Notes: generated by a model from the sequence alone, not told the origin. 64,000 nt of DNA from an uncultured Christensenella sp. (GCA_905210905.1 CAJLYQ010000001.1:1-64000), one strand, 5' to 3'. Positions 20,201 to 35,200 are shown, numbered from the stretch's first letter. Numbers and translations are program-made.

Positions 20201-23200
20201 GTACGGTACATCGTGCCTTCCTGATTGAACACGAGAGCCTTTCTCGTCTGAGCGGGCTGAATGAACAGTCCGGTTTCGTTTGCCGGCGACGCATAGCCTT
20301 CGGCGTAGAAACTCAACGTTCCTCTGTCGCTGTTGACGTAATAGTATCCGTCGTGATAGATGTACTCGACGCCTTCGTACCACGCTTTGCCCATTTCCGG
20401 CGCTTCGCTGCCGTTCGCCGCTTTCATCGCTTCTTTGACTTTGCTGAGAACGTACGGGTTGTTCATCGGGTTGACGTGCTTCGTCATCGGGATTTCAACG
20501 AAGTAGTAGTATCCGTCTTTGTCGGATTTAACCGAGTATTCGGCGCTGTCGGTAACGTAAGTAACCGTCGCGTCCTTAACTGGTTGACCATACTGGTCGG
20601 TCAGCCTGCCGTAGATACGTCCATAGTACCCGGAGGTGTTTTCCACGCTCTTGTCGTCGATGAGAGTCATTATCCACTCGGGGCAGATGGCGAGCATCTT
20701 GAGCGGTACGGCTCCGGTGGTTTCGAATCCGCCGTCGTTGCCCATAGGTCCGCTGATAAACCCGAGTGCAGTGTCGATAACCGTGCTCATATCGAGTTTG
20801 ACCAGACCGAGCAGGTCTATCGAGAAGTCGAGCGACATGTCTAGAAGCAGCGTAGAGTCTTCTATATACGCCTTAACCGCCGTACTCTTACCCGACGGCA
20901 CCGTCAGCGCAAGTCCGAGAACGTTGTTCGCCGTTCGATTAATCGCAAGTCGCCCTCGCGAGAACGTGTTCCGGTATAGTTTCGGGAAGTGTTCGTGCGG
21001 CAGGCTTATTTCGCCCACAAGGTCTTTGAGTTGGTTATAAATCTCGTAAAGGGCCTTAACGAGTTTGATTATGTTCCAGATACTGCTTGCCCAGTTGGCT
21101 AACATTTCGACGATGGCTTTTATCGCCTTGCCGAGTTCGTATACCATTCTTGCAATCTTAATGACTTTGAAGATTACGGTAAACGCGTGCGCGTCTTGTC
21201 CGTCGTAACCGCTTATGTCGTCGGCATAGTAAGTAGGACCGCTTGCGTTGACGTAGGGATAGAAGGAATACAGGTCTCTTCTGCTCCAGTAGTCCGTTCT
21301 CTTTTCAAGGTTGAGTTGCAGGTTGTTTACGTCGAGAGTGTCGAGCAAACTGCCGATAAGCGTTTCTACGTCTACGTTGATGCCGCTCGCTCCGACGAAC
21401 AGTCCGTTAAGTCCGCCGTATCCTGCGGTGTCGATCGCGCCGATCTTGTTGTTGATTTCCGCGTCGGTAAGGTTGAATCCTAAGCGGATACCGCCTTCTT
21501 CGGGCAAAGACAACGAGAAACGGTTGTTTCCGTCCATATTGATATTCAGCGCAAGGTTGGTCAGTCCCGCGTCGAGATTCATCGCAAGACTTATTCCGCT
21601 GAACGCAGGAATATCCATATCGAGCAGGTTGCTCAATGCGTCGGACGTGGGCGTGATTTCTATTCTGTCGTTGAACAGCGAAATCGCAATAACCGCCGCT
21701 TCTTTTCTGTCTTGTTCGGTGTTGATTTTGGAACCTGTCTGACGGAACCCGATGCTCTTGATAATATCTTCGTAGGCTTTGTCGAAGTCGCTTTGACTGA
21801 GCAGGTTGTCGTTGTCGGCGTTGATTTGTTTCAATGCGTCTTTGATTTCTTGTTTGATCGCTTCTTTTTCGGTTGCGGTCAGTTCTTCGAATTCGCCTGC
21901 TTTATAACGGGTTTCATAGTTCTTTTTCAGTTCTTCGATCGCCGACTCTATCTTCTTTTCGGAAATACTTGTCGTAGTTTTGTCGGTCGTACCGGTTTCT
22001 TCGCCCGCTCCCACTCCGATAAGGGAAGTGATAAGTCCTTTTACGTCAAGACCTTTCTCTTCGTCGAGGTCGATAGGCAGGCTTCCGCCTAAGAAGTAGT
22101 TCAACGCTCCGGCGAGATCTACGCCGTTTACCGCCGCCTGTATAAGTCCGAGTTCGCTCAGGTCGAGATAAACCGTCTTATCGAGGTAGTACAGTCCGAT
22201 AAGCGTTTCGCCGTTGTACAGAATTTCTACTTTCAGTTTGGAATTGTTAATATCCGTAAGGTCGGCGATTATTTCCGCCGCAATCGTGATCGACGCATAA
22301 GCGTCCTGGAATTGCAGGTCGATACTGCCGTCCTTCATACCGAACAGTTTTTCGAGCAGGGCTTCGAGTTGTTCGACGACGTCGCTCTTTTGTCCGTCGG
22401 GATTAACTGTAACGAGCGTCATATCCACGGTAAGACCTATGCTTACGTTTTTGAGATTGTCGATATTGACGAAGTCTTTCTTGTCTTCGTCGCTTACCAT
22501 GTGGCTTCTGGCGTCGTCGTAGTCCTTGTTCGCCTTGTCGAGAAGGTCGCGCTTGGGTACGAGATAGGAATAACTCTTTTCGAAGTTGTAATCGATGAAG
22601 AAGTGTTGTCCTTCGTCGTAAACGAGTTTTATTCCGCTGAGTTTGTCCTTTTCGTAGCCGAGTTGCAGGTTGGCAAACGTCGGTATCATCGCGCTTATAT
22701 CTTTAATTTTCGGCAACGTTCCGAGCAGGTTGAGTAGCAACGCGCCGGTCATCGCCACGTTGAACTTGTTTTCGTCCATAAGCGCGAGCAACAGGTTTGC
22801 GCTTATTCCCGCTTTGGTTATGTCGGGGTATTCTATCGCCGTCTTGTCGCCCGAAGATATTCCGCCGGATATGCTTCCGTCCGCGTTTGCCGGGGTTTCT
22901 TCACCATTGCCCGAAACGCTTTCTTCGAGTTTTTGCAGAACTTCGACTATCTTTCCGCCGAGATCGACGCCCGTCATATAGAACTTAGGCAGTCCGAGTC
23001 CTTCGAGATTGATGTATACGTCGCCGTCGCGTTCCGCTCCGATAAAGGTTATTCCGATAAGCGTTCTGCCGCGGCGGTTGATTAACAGTTCGAATCCGAG
23101 GTTGGTTACGTCCGAGAAGTCGATATACGTACGCAGTACGAAATCAAGACTTACGTCGAGCAGGGATTCGCCGTTTTGCAGTTTTATTCCCAGTCCTTCG

Positions 23201-26200
23201 ATAAAGCGCATCGTAAGGTCGCTTAAATCAACCATCGTGTTCTCGTCGTCGTTGTGCAAACCGAGCGAACTGTTGACTTCGCTTATCCATACGAACTTCG
23301 TGCTTTCTTTGTAATCTCTGAACGCCGAGTAGGTTTCTTTACCCGTTACGCCGATAAAGTCTACCGCTTCGCCGATGTGCAGGGTAATGTTGCTCAGTTT
23401 AATACCGTATTTAAGTTTGCTGTCCGACAGGATATTGCCGTCGGCGTCTCTTACCGCCGCGTCGAGCGGAACGGTGATGCCTACGGTGTTCTGCATAAAG
23501 TCGATATCCAGACGAACGTTACCCATATCGTCGAATTCCCAGTTGGCGTTGATGATCTTAATGAGCGTGTTGAGAATCGCTTCGCTCAGACGGATACCGA
23601 GCGTGCCCTGACCGAACGTAACGCTCTGCAGAACCTTACCGAAATCGATGTCTTTGAGTTCTACCGCCGAGTCGTCGCCGAATGCGGGCGCGTTGTCCGG
23701 TCTTTCGACGATGATTTCGTCGTGGTCGCCGCCCGTAAGGTCGAGAATAACTTCCATAAGGTTAATCTTCAGGAAGTCGTAAACCGATTGCGCGGTAACG
23801 ACGTATTTCTCGCCGGCGAGTTTGTTGTTTTCTTCCGCCGTCCAGTCGGGTCTGGGTTCGCCCATATCGAAGTAGAACTTAGGCGCGAACTCGGGCGTGT
23901 CGTCCGTGTTGAGCGTTCCGCTGAGTTCGTATACGTTAAAGATGTTTACGCCGTTGTTGTACGCTCTGACGCTTACGTCGAAGTTGACTTTGGATATGTC
24001 AAGGTCGATGTTTACGTCGAATCTTATAGAACCGCTCGTCGAGTTGAGCACTCTCATAAGGAATATCGGTTCTACGCTGAGCGTACCCATCGCGCTGAAC
24101 AGTTTGCTCCAGTCTACCGCCGTACGCAGGATTTCCGAATCGAGTTCCAGACTTACGCCGAATTGCAGTCTGTCGCCGATAATATCGCTTACGATAGAAC
24201 CTACGTCCACGCTTCCCGTGCCTGCTCCGACGCCGTTAATCATTCCGATTACGTCGAGTCCCATTACGTAGTACGAGTCGTATTCGCCGTTCTCGCTCTT
24301 CGAGCGTATTTCCGAAGTAAAGTCGCCGAAGTAGTCTTTCGTGCCTTCGGGTCTTTCTACCGAGTTCATACTGAATACGGTGTCGTTGAACAGTCCGAGG
24401 TTTATGTCGTAACTTAAGTTGTCGCTCGTGTTCTTGTCGCCGCTTATCGTTCTGTTCTTGCTCAGATTAAGGTTAATACCGAAGTCGCTGCCGTATTCCA
24501 CTTTCGCACTGCCCGACGTGAATATCATCAATATAATGTCGTTAAGCGCGTCCGTCGCTTCGTTGTCGTTAAGCAACAGGTTGAACGCTTCGAGAAGAAT
24601 GTCTACCGTAAGGATAAGTCCGGCTTCGTCGCCGCCTATTCTTACCAACGCTTCGAGTACGTCTTTGCCCGTCGAAGTGCTTGCCGCGTTGGCAAGTTGT
24701 CCGATAGGCGTGCCTTTTTCTTTCGCCGTTTGTTCGCTCCAACCGTTGAGTACGGCGGAGATCGCGGTGTTGATTTCGTCAAGGTGCGGAGTAGCCGTGG
24801 ACGGCGTTTCGCTCTCGGCGTCTTTGATTATGCCGAGAAGTTTGAGCAAGTAACTCATAGCGTCGAAGTCCAGCCTGAGTTTAAGGCTCATATCGAAGAT
24901 TTCCACCGCAAGGTAGATAGAACCGTCGTACACGGTAATCGCGATTATTTGTTGTTCGAAACGAGTGGTTTCCCCTCTTTCGTCGTTGTCGATAAGGGCG
25001 TATTCTATCGTTATCGACGCCGTGAGCGATTGTTTTCTCTGCGCTTCGTCTTCGCTTAACGCTTTCGCGATGTCGAGAGCGATTTGCGCTTTGAGCGTGC
25101 CGAGCATTATGTGCGTCTTCAGGAACTCGATGTAGATTTCCGAGATGTTGAGTCCGCCGAGAATAAGGTTGACGATCTGCGCTATGTCCGCGTCGCCTTC
25201 GCCGAAACCGAACGAGAAGAATCCGCCGAATCCGAGATACAGTTGCATTTCGTCGTAATTGATGAACTTTTGCTGATCTTCGTACGGAATAAGGTCTTCA
25301 CGGTAGTTGTCCGGGTCGATTTCCGCTCCTACGTACGTTTTGCCTATTTCCACGCCGAGTCCGAGGTCGATTTCCACTACGTCGTATCTCGTCGCCGCCG
25401 CCGCATTGTATTCTTTTACGAACGCTCTTTCGATAAGTTCTCTCTGTTGCGCAAAGTCGTTCGCTTCGGCGTTAACGTCGTAACCGAGTTGATAAACGTA
25501 AGAATCCAGATACTTCGCCGTTTCGGTAAACTTAAGGCTGTCGAGAAGTTTTCCTATCGAAGTTTCGTCGTCCGGATGCTCGTTTATGCTGTCGAGCAAG
25601 GTCTTAAGTTCGAGCGCGGGAGTAACCGCCGCGTAGGTCGCTTCCGATCCGCCGTATTGCTTTCTCCACGCGGAGTCGGACAACGTGGTGAACGCGTCCG
25701 CGTCCGTTATGCCGAGTCTGACGAATTTTTCGCGTGCGGATTTAACCAAAGCGTTGGCGGTTACGCCGTTAAGTTCGTAATCGGCGGGTATCGCGTTAAC
25801 CAGCACGAACATCGCTTTGCTCTTTTCTTTGTCGTTCGCGCTTACCGCGAGTTTTTCGCGCGCGGCAGAGATAAGTTCTTTCTTATCGTCCGTTATCGTT
25901 TCGTAGAACGCGTTGTCCGAAGCGTTGTTTATAATCGCGTCGTAAAGCACGTCGAAGTCGTCCGCAAGCGTTTCTCTGCTTACGCCGCCGAAATAACTTT
26001 CCCAAACGTCCTGCGTAAGGTATTCGGAGGCGTTTTCCGTCATTCTGAGCACTTTGTACGCTTTTTCGTACGCCGCTCTCGCAGACGCGTTTTTAACTTC
26101 GTCGAAACTCATTCCTACGGTCGCAACGATCTTGTCGAGCGCAACCGCTTTTTCGGTGTCGCTTGCGCTATCCGCTCTCATTGCCGCATACGGCTCGGCA

Positions 26201-29200
26201 AGCGCTCTGTCCGTCGCTTCGCCGGAAGCGGCGAGTAAATCGTACAATTCGTCGAAGTCCGCCGCAAGATAGGACGCCAGTCTTGCGTATTTATAGATAA
26301 GATACGTCGAAACGTCCGTCTTCGCCGTGTAAGTTCTGAATACGGATTTCAGTTTTTCGGTAAGTCCGCTTACGCCGTAGTCTTTCGCATTGATCAATCC
26401 TACCATAGCGGACGCCGCTTTATAACCGTTGTTGCCTACGCTAAGGTACGATTCGAGATCGAACGCCGATCCGGGCGCGAGGGTTTCCACAAGGTCGCCG
26501 TACAACGCTTTGAGCGCGTCGGTCTGCGTGAACAATGCGCTTACGTACGAAGCGAGTTTGTCGCCGTACGCTCTCGTTGCTCCGCTCATCGCTTTAAGTC
26601 CGTCGAATACGGTGGTTACGCTGCCCGTTCTTCCGGCAACGTCGATAAGGTAGTCGTCGAAGAACGTCGCGTTCTTTGCGCCGCCGTAGTTGTACGCCGT
26701 ACCGAACTCGTCGCCGGACGTCGTTTTTTCCGTCATATCGGTCGAATATTCGATGAACAGTTTTTCCAAGGTGTAGCGAGTAACCGCTCCGTAAACCGTG
26801 AAGTCGAAAGACGACGCGGAATAAACCAGACAAAGCGATTCTCTTACCGCAATGATTTTTGCGTAAGCGACGACGTCTTCTTCGGTGTATTTACCCGTCG
26901 CGCCGAGAGATTCGATCGCTCCGTCGTACGCTTCGACGAACGATTTCGCGAATCTGACGAAGTCGGTGTAAGTCGCGTTATAACTCTTTCCGTCCACTCT
27001 GTCGAGCAGGTCTTGTATCGTGTTTATTCCTTCCGCGCTCGCTTCGGTGAACAAAACTTCGAGATACAGCGCTTTGAAGTCGGAGAATATCGCTTGTTCG
27101 AGTTCGTCGTACGGACTTGCGTTGCTTCTGAATTCGTTTACGTCAACGTTAAACGCATAAGTATTCGCCAAAGCAAGGTCTTTGTCTTTAAGATAGCCGG
27201 TATCGTTTTCTCTTCCGAAGAGAATTTCGTACCAGGTACGGGTCTTGCCGTTTATCGTTACGCCGGCGCCGCCGTCAAGCATAAAGTTGACGAGTTTCGT
27301 CCAGGCTGCGGAAACCGCTATTCTCGCCGTACTGCCTGCCGTTCCGGTCGGATAAACCACGCTTACGTTTCTTCCGCCGTAAACCGTGCCGATCACGTCG
27401 CACATTACCGCAAGGCTCATCGCCGAACCGGACAATCCCGCCTTGGTCGCTTTGCTCTGAGCGTCGGTGAATATCTTGACGAAGGAATAGTTTTCTCCGT
27501 CCGTGACGCCGCGCAGCGCGCTTATAATATTGTTGTATTCCGAGTTGATATCGTTACGCAACGTGGTCAACGAACCTACGGTTCCCGTACCTATGGACGC
27601 AACGATTTTTTCTACGTAACTTATCGCTTTTTCAGCGTTTCTCGCAAGGAAAGTTTCTCTTTCCGTCTTAGTCGCGCCGTAGAAGGACTTGTACGCTTCG
27701 AGCGTGTAATCGAACGGATAGTAGGTCGTGTTCTTCTTTTTGGTCAGACCGAAGAGAATTTCCGCAAAGATGGCGGCTTCTTCTTTGGTCATATACATCG
27801 TCTTTGCGGCGGACGGCATCCCGATGACGATTTCTTTGTCTTTTTCCGCCGTCGTGGTTTCGTCCATACAGGTATACAGCGTTACGTTGTACAGCACTTT
27901 GTCGAACACCGCTTTTTCCGCCGCTTTGTCCGTTTCTCTCATTCCGGCAATACCGGCGTAACGGGTTTCCGTCTTCTTAAGAACTTTTCCTCCCGAGAAC
28001 GTGTGTCCTTCGTCCGTCATTCTGTCAAACAGACGGTAAATCGTGTACGCATAGTACTCGAACGACAGAAGTCTTACTTGTTCCGCCATATCGGTAAGCA
28101 CGTTTGCAAGCGTTCTTCCCGCGGTCGTCCTGACGTCCGCGTAGGATATCCAGGCAGACGCAAGCGTCATCAACTCGTCGTAGTATTTGTACACGAGTTC
28201 GCGAGATTTCTCTCCGCTTACCGCTTCGGTGGTTTCGTCGAGTTTGAGTTCTTTCAGATACGCGTAAACGTTATCTCTGATTTCCGCAAGGCGGCCGAGT
28301 TCGCTCGCAGGATCGAGGACGAACCCGTTCTCGTTCTTGAGTGCGGTCAGCACGTCGCCGAGCGCGCCCGTCTGAATATACTGCTTGTAGTAATCTCTGC
28401 TGTCTACGGGTTTCAGATACGAATAGAAATGTTTAAGCGCGCTTACGTTAAAGTCCGCAAAGTCCTTTTCGGTTATAACGTCGCCGAACTCTTCGAACCA
28501 TACGTTCATAGCGTTTATCGCGCTGTTGGCGTAGGTGTAAAGAGCGCTCGAAGAACTCGTCGCGTTGACGAGGTTAATATACGTTCTGTCACGGGTGTCG
28601 CCGCTCGTCACGTCGAACTTAGGTACGTTTACGCTCGGATCGGTGGTCATACTTTCCGTACCGATCATCATTCCGGTAAACTTGATAAGGTCGTTTACGT
28701 CGCTGCGGAAAGAAGTGTGCGCTTTTCCGGAAAGTTCGCTTAAGAGAGCCTTATAAGCCGTGTTGTTAAGATACTCGTTGAGCGCTTTTTCCTGAGCCGC
28801 TTCCATCGCTTCCGCTTCCGATCCGTCCATACTCGGATTGTCCGGTCCGTCGGATTCGTACGAATACTCTATGGTAAACGTTCCGGTAGAGGCGTAAGAC
28901 GTGCTTATCCAACTCTTTGCTGTAACGTCGCTCGTCGTCCAGGACTTCGGTACTACCGTTCCGTCGCTGAGCACCGCTTTCGTGCCGCGTTTCTCGTTTT
29001 CTACGGGGTTTCTGAACGGTATCTCGCCTACGCCGAGTATTCTCCAGATCGAAGAAGAACCGTTGTACATCGGGAAGGTCACTCCGCTGTCTACCGTAAT
29101 GGTCACGGTAAGGTCGAAGTAATCTCTTACGCTTTGCGTTTTCGTCGCGGCATCGTATCCCAAATCGTCCTGTTTGGGTTCTTCGTATTTCGTTCCGTCT

Positions 29201-32200
29201 CCGTTGGTCTTTTGTACCTTTTGTGCCTGATAGGTCGAGGATTCTTCGTTGTTACGGAACGCGTTTTCGTCGGCAAGGTAGGTCTTTACGCTTTCGTAAA
29301 GCGCGCCGGCTACGTTGTCCGAACCCGTACCCGAAACCAAACCTTTGTTGAGTTCGAGAACTTTTTTGTCGAGAGAAGTGCCGAGTGCGGAAACGAGTTT
29401 GTTATAGTAATCGACGATTTCCTTGCTCGTGAGTTCACCTAAGGTCGCGTTGCTCGAATATCCTTCGCCTTTAAGGAGTTCTTCCGAGATCTTCGGCAGG
29501 TTTTTGCTGTCCGTCGAGAATGCGGATATTTCCTCGCCGAACTCTTCGTAGAAGGTTTTAAGCAACGGGTAGTTGCCGCTGTTTAACGTGCTGCCGAGCG
29601 TTTCCGCTTCGCGGTAAAGAGCGATAAGAGTAGCCGCTTGTTCTTTAACGGTAAGTTTGTTGTAAAGAACTTTATAGACGAGTTGTTCGAGGGCTTCTTC
29701 GAGAATCGGGCTTACCGATTTGTTTTCGCCTTTTATGCTCTCTTTATAAACTTCGAGTACGAAGTTGCCGAGTTCTTCGCTGAACTCTTCGCCGTAGATT
29801 TCGTAGTAGATATCCACGTTTTCCGCGGTAAACGCCGTGCTTTCGCCGATAACCGCGCTTGCCATATTGTCGACGTTTTCGTCGGCGGATACCATAATTA
29901 TGTCTTTCAACGCTTCGCGGTTTTCTTTGGACGTTCTGTAAATAACTTCGAAGATGAAGTTACTTCTTACCGCGAGATATTCTTCGTACATTTCCGTCGT
30001 CGAAGAACTGCGCAGTACGCGTCTGTACGCCGCGTCTTTAAGTTCTTTTTCGGGCGAACCTTCGGCGTTGGCTTTCTTTAACGCCGTCAGAGCGGCTTTT
30101 TCTTCTTCGGTGAAGTCGTCGTCGTCAATCGTGATTACGTCCGAACGCTGTCCGTAGTAGTATGCCGCAAGTTCGAGTTCTCCCTTAACGGTTGCGCTTG
30201 CCGAAACGTACGCTCTCGCCGCGATTAACGCAAACTCGTCCGCGCCCAGTCTTGCGCTTTCGTCCGAGTAATATTCTTTGGACGTGGTAAACGCGTCGTA
30301 ATAACTCTTTGCGAGCGCAGCCGCCGCTACGGTTTCGTCGCTTGCGGACGCCGCCGCGGCAAGTTTCGCCAAAGCGCCGTATGCCGAAGCGTACAGGAAG
30401 ATTTCGTCGCCGCTATCGGCAAGTATCAGGCTTACCGAGCCGAGTCCGTCGTTTGCAAAGGTTTCGCCGAGCGAAGGAGCGGCTTTTCTCGCCGCCAAAA
30501 ACGCCAGCGCCATCGCATAAACGTATTCTTTGGAGAACGAGTCGATCACCATACCCGACACCGCGGATATCATCGCTTCGGTAGCGTACGTCGCCACCGT
30601 GGTCTTACCGAACGCGTCGTGGAGCGTTTCGTCTATTCCGCTGCCGCCCTGCGCCGATATCGTTTGTTTTGCCTTGCCGTAATCGTAGTAAATGTTTTCC
30701 AGCAAGTACATAAGCGTTTTCTTGTCGGTCTTGACGAGAGATTCGTAAAGCGTTCCGCTGACGGAACCGGAGTTAATATATTCTTCCGCCGCTTTAAGGA
30801 AGTCATCGGTGTTTTCGATGTCGAAGTTAAGTCCGCCGACGAGTTCGTCCCACGCCTTCGCGCTGAACGATTCGCTCATATAACGTTCGTACGTCGCTTC
30901 GCCTTTTGCGAACTGCGCAAACAGATTTGCGGACAGTTTGTACGTTTCTTCGTACAGTTGGGCGTACTCGTCGCTCGTCATTGCCGCGTCGTCCGTTCTG
31001 CCGGCGATTCTGTATCCTTTTTCGTAAAGGCTCTTACCTATTGCGGCAAGAAGTTTACGGGTGGAGTTGCCCACGTTGCCGCCGAAGTATTCTTTAACGC
31101 CGGCTACCGCTCTCTTGAAGTCGTAGATAAGATCGTACGCAAGAGAAAGTTCTTCTTCTCCGGTAAGCATATCTTTGCCTGCCGCAGAACCGGTCAACGC
31201 TTCCAGCGCGTACGCTTCGATACCGCTGGTAATCGAGTGCATAAGTTCTCTCGCCTTGTCGAACGCTTCGCGTTTGTCCGAACCGCTTACTTCGATTTCG
31301 GCTACGCCCTTGATAATCGCAACCGCCGCGGGATCGCAATAGGTATAAATCATCGCGTCTCGCCACAGTTTGTTCTTGTAAGTGTTCTTATCGTCGTTGC
31401 GCATACCGGTAAGTTCGAGCGCTGCGTCCACTTCGAGAAGATCGGTAAGTTCTTCGTACGCAACCGCGCGGTAATCTCTGTCGCCCGCGGTGGTCTTGCC
31501 GTAGTTCTCCGAATAAATCGTGTACGCTTTTTCTATCCAGGCACGAGCGAACGCCGTCTTGTCTTCTTCGGTAGCAAGGCTTTCGTGCGCTTTGATTTCT
31601 TCGTCGATACGGGATACTTTTTCTTTCCACGCCTCGATGAGAAGTTCGTCGTACAGTTCGTCGTATTTCTCGCTGTGAACGATAAGTCCGTCGCCGACGG
31701 TTTCTATTTCCGCTCCGATAAGGACGAGCCACGCGTCTCTCGACACGATAAGTCCTTTAATATACGCCACGACGAAGTCGTACGCCGCTTGTTCGACGTC
31801 TTTATCGGTTTCATAAGTCTTTTGCAGGTAAGAAACGATTTCTCCGTACGCTCTCGCTGTTCCGCTTGCTTCGTCGCCGTACATATACGCCGAAAGCGCT
31901 TCGCCCGCGGCGTTCTTGTCTTCCGCCGTTCCGCCGAAGTAGGTGACGAAATCGTCGCCGTTTTCGTATGCCGCTACGAGCAGGTAGTCGTAAAGCGCGA
32001 CCTTGCACGCCGCCTCGTCGTAGAAGGCGTATCTCGCCTTATAGTTGTTAAGCCATTTTTCCACGGAAGTACCGCCGGCAAGGAAGGTCGTACGGATAAG
32101 TTCGTCCACCTTGTTCGCTTTTGCCGCGTCGCTTACGTTGTATTTCTTATAAAGTTGCGTTTTTTCCGCTATCGCACGGGCAAATTCGTTTACGGTAAGT

Positions 32201-35200
32201 CCGCTAGCGTTTATTTCGTAGTTGTACCCTTGTCCGTTCTTGTCTTCGTTAAGGAAGAGTTCGTCGGTGAAGGTTTCTACCGTGTCTTTGCCGTAACCGA
32301 AGAAGTTTTTGCCTTCTTCGATAAGGGCGTTCATTTCGTTGAAGTCGTTGTCGTTGAACACCGTGCTGGGTACGGTAAGTTTAAGACCGAGTTCTACGTC
32401 GTAACCGAGATTTGCCGACGCGGACGGGTTGCTGACGAGAGATATCATATCGATGACTTCGGCAAGGGATTCGCTGCCGAGCAGATATCTTACTACGCTC
32501 TTGACCGCGCCGTAAATAACCGTAACGGTAAGTCCTTCCGTTCCGCTGAGCGCAAAGTGCAGATACTGCGCGTTGAGTTCGGCGTCGGTTATGGCGGGAG
32601 AACCGTTTTGTGCCTTGGCAAGCGCGTTGATAAATCCTGCGAGCGCCTGCGTCGCTTCCGTCGCCTGTTCCGCTACGTAAGAACCGTTTTGCGCTTCGCC
32701 GCCGAGCAGAGAACCGATGAGATCGACCGCGTTTTCTATCTTACCTTTGCCGAGCGTCTTGTTAAGTCCGGCAAGGTCGAGATAAACGTCGCCCCTTATG
32801 AGCGCGATCGTAACGGTGGACGTCGCTTTGCCTTCTCTTATAATGTTAAGCGTGAGTTTCGCCTGCAACGCCTTGATTATCGTCGTTATATCGTCGGGCA
32901 TAACGTCGCCGAAACTCTTCGTCCCGGAGATAATATCGTTTATTATCGTGCCTATTCCGAGATCGAGATCGACCGCTATTTCAAACTTAACCGAGTTCGA
33001 ATCCAAAAGTTCGATTATCGCCTGAAGTTCTTTGTTCAGGTTAAGATTAACGTCGAGTTTTTTAAGCAACGTTTCGATAAGCGCTTTCAGTTCGTACGTT
33101 CCTTTCTCGTTGCCGAGTTCGAGATACGCCTGCGTGCCGAGTTTGATTACGTTAATTTCTCTTACTTCGTTGTATTCCGTGCTGTTTATCGGCGACCAGT
33201 CTTCGAGATTGTTGAATCCTATATAGATTCCCCTTACTCCCAGATGTACTACGAACGTCGCGTCGACGTCGCTGTCGCCCCTGTTCGGGTCTTTGATTCC
33301 GCTGTCGCCGCCGTCAACGAAAATCGTGCCCTTGGAATCGATCGCTATGTTTACGCCCAGTCCGAGGCTGAGAGCGTCGCCGCCGACTTTGATCGCTTCG
33401 ACGTACAGTTCGGCAAGAGCGTCGGAAACTATTTCGAGAGAACCGAAACCGAGCACGCCGATAAGAGAACTTATCGCCGCTTTCTCTATCATAAGATAGA
33501 TGCCTTCGCTGTCGCCGTACATCGTCGCTTCGAGATTCGTCCTCGTAGTGAGCGCGCTCGCCGCTTTCCACATCTCTCCTATCTCGTTCCAGGAGTTTTG
33601 CGCTTTCTCGCCGCTTCCGAACACCATTCCCGCAGCGTCGTCGAGTTTGATTTTTTGTATGTTAAGCGCGCTAAGGTCTACGTAAAGCGCACCTTCATAG
33701 TAGGTTATGGTAGCCCAAACTTTCTTTTTCAGTTCTTCTATGTCGCCTTCTGCCGTGCTGGGATTCGTGTGCCACGCTCTTACCTGAATACGCACTACCG
33801 AGCCGCTTATTATATGGTCGAGATAGTTTCTGTCCGAACCGTCGCCGAGGTCCACGTCCGCGGCAAGGTCTATCGCCAGCGTCATATCGTGGTCGTCGTA
33901 GATTTCGAAGAAGATCTGTCCGATTATGCTCGAAAGGTTGCCTTCTTTGGTAAGGGAATCGAGAATATCCTTAACCGGCGATTTGTTGAAGTCCTGTCTG
34001 CTTACTTCTTCCGCTTTGATTTGGAATTCGAGAGAAGTGGTAACTACGAGATTCGGAAGTTCTTCCGCGATTTCGGCGTAGAGTTTTTCTCCCTTGTCGT
34101 TCTTGGGCAGGTCGAGTTTGGTTTCCAGACTTGCCGCGCTGTCCGCTCCGAGTACGAACTTTCTCTGATCGAGCGATACTTCGGCTTTGTGGATACCGAA
34201 GTCAAGACGAACGCCGGTAGAATCCGCGGTCGTGCCGTCCTTGCCGAGAGAGTTAAGCGCAATCGAAAGTCTGATAAGATCTCTGTCCGCATCGGTGTAA
34301 TCTTTGCCGATCAGATCGTCGTCTACCGCAAAAATATCCACGCCGAGCGTGAGATCGACCGCTTTGCTTACGTATTTTTCTATCTGCGGAAGTCCGAAGA
34401 AGTTGAGCAATGCGTAAATCGCGCCGGACGCAACCGTCGTGGACAATCCCGCTTTACGCAGTTTTATGTCGATGGTTTCGTTTTCTGCGGTTGCCGCCGC
34501 GTTTTTAACCGAGATAACGCCGTCTTCGTCGGCAGCGTTCATCGCGCCGTACATTGCCGCCGCCCCAAGAAGTTCGGGTATGCTGCTTACGTAATCGAGA
34601 TCGTACGGAGCAAGCGCTTTCGCCGCGTCGCCGCCTAAAAGATTTCTTACGTATTCGATTGCGTCGCGGATTATCAGTCTTTGTACGTTAAATCTGCTGA
34701 AATCGACGTAAACGAAGTTCTTCGCCGTTCCGTCTTCCGAATCGATATAAGAACCGAGCGCGATCTGCATTACTTTTCTGTCGCCGCTGCCTTCGAGCGC
34801 GTACAGCGTAAGCGCGATATCCGTCGTGCCGAGTTCGCCTTTGAACAGGTCGAACATATTTGCTCTCGCTTCCACTTCGAGTCTGAACTTCTTGCTTATC
34901 GACTGCAACGTTTCGAGTATAAGGTTGAACCCTAACTCGTTTCCGCCGAGTTCGATGTTAATTCCGAGATCGTTCATTACGGTGTCGATAAGTTTTTGCA
35001 GATTAAAACTCGTCTGATCCGCTTCGAGATCGAAGTCGAGAGAGAGTTTCGCATAAACGTATTTGAAGTCCGCGTCGAAGGGCGCGAAGTGGTCGGAGGG
35101 GAGTTCGTGAATGAAGTCGGCAACGAGTTGCTGCTCTTCTTTCTGTACCCAGTACCCTTCTTCTTTCGTCGCGGTGAACACCGATTTGTTGATGTCGTAT

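Noticed and set aside
30619..34638. A long open frame (1,339 codons) antisense to the giant gene
   Set aside because: It mirrors the codon bias of the giant gene (few TTA, CTA and TCA codons on the coding strand leave the opposite frame open), is very rich in Arg, Phe and Val with no domain pattern, and has no ribosome binding site.
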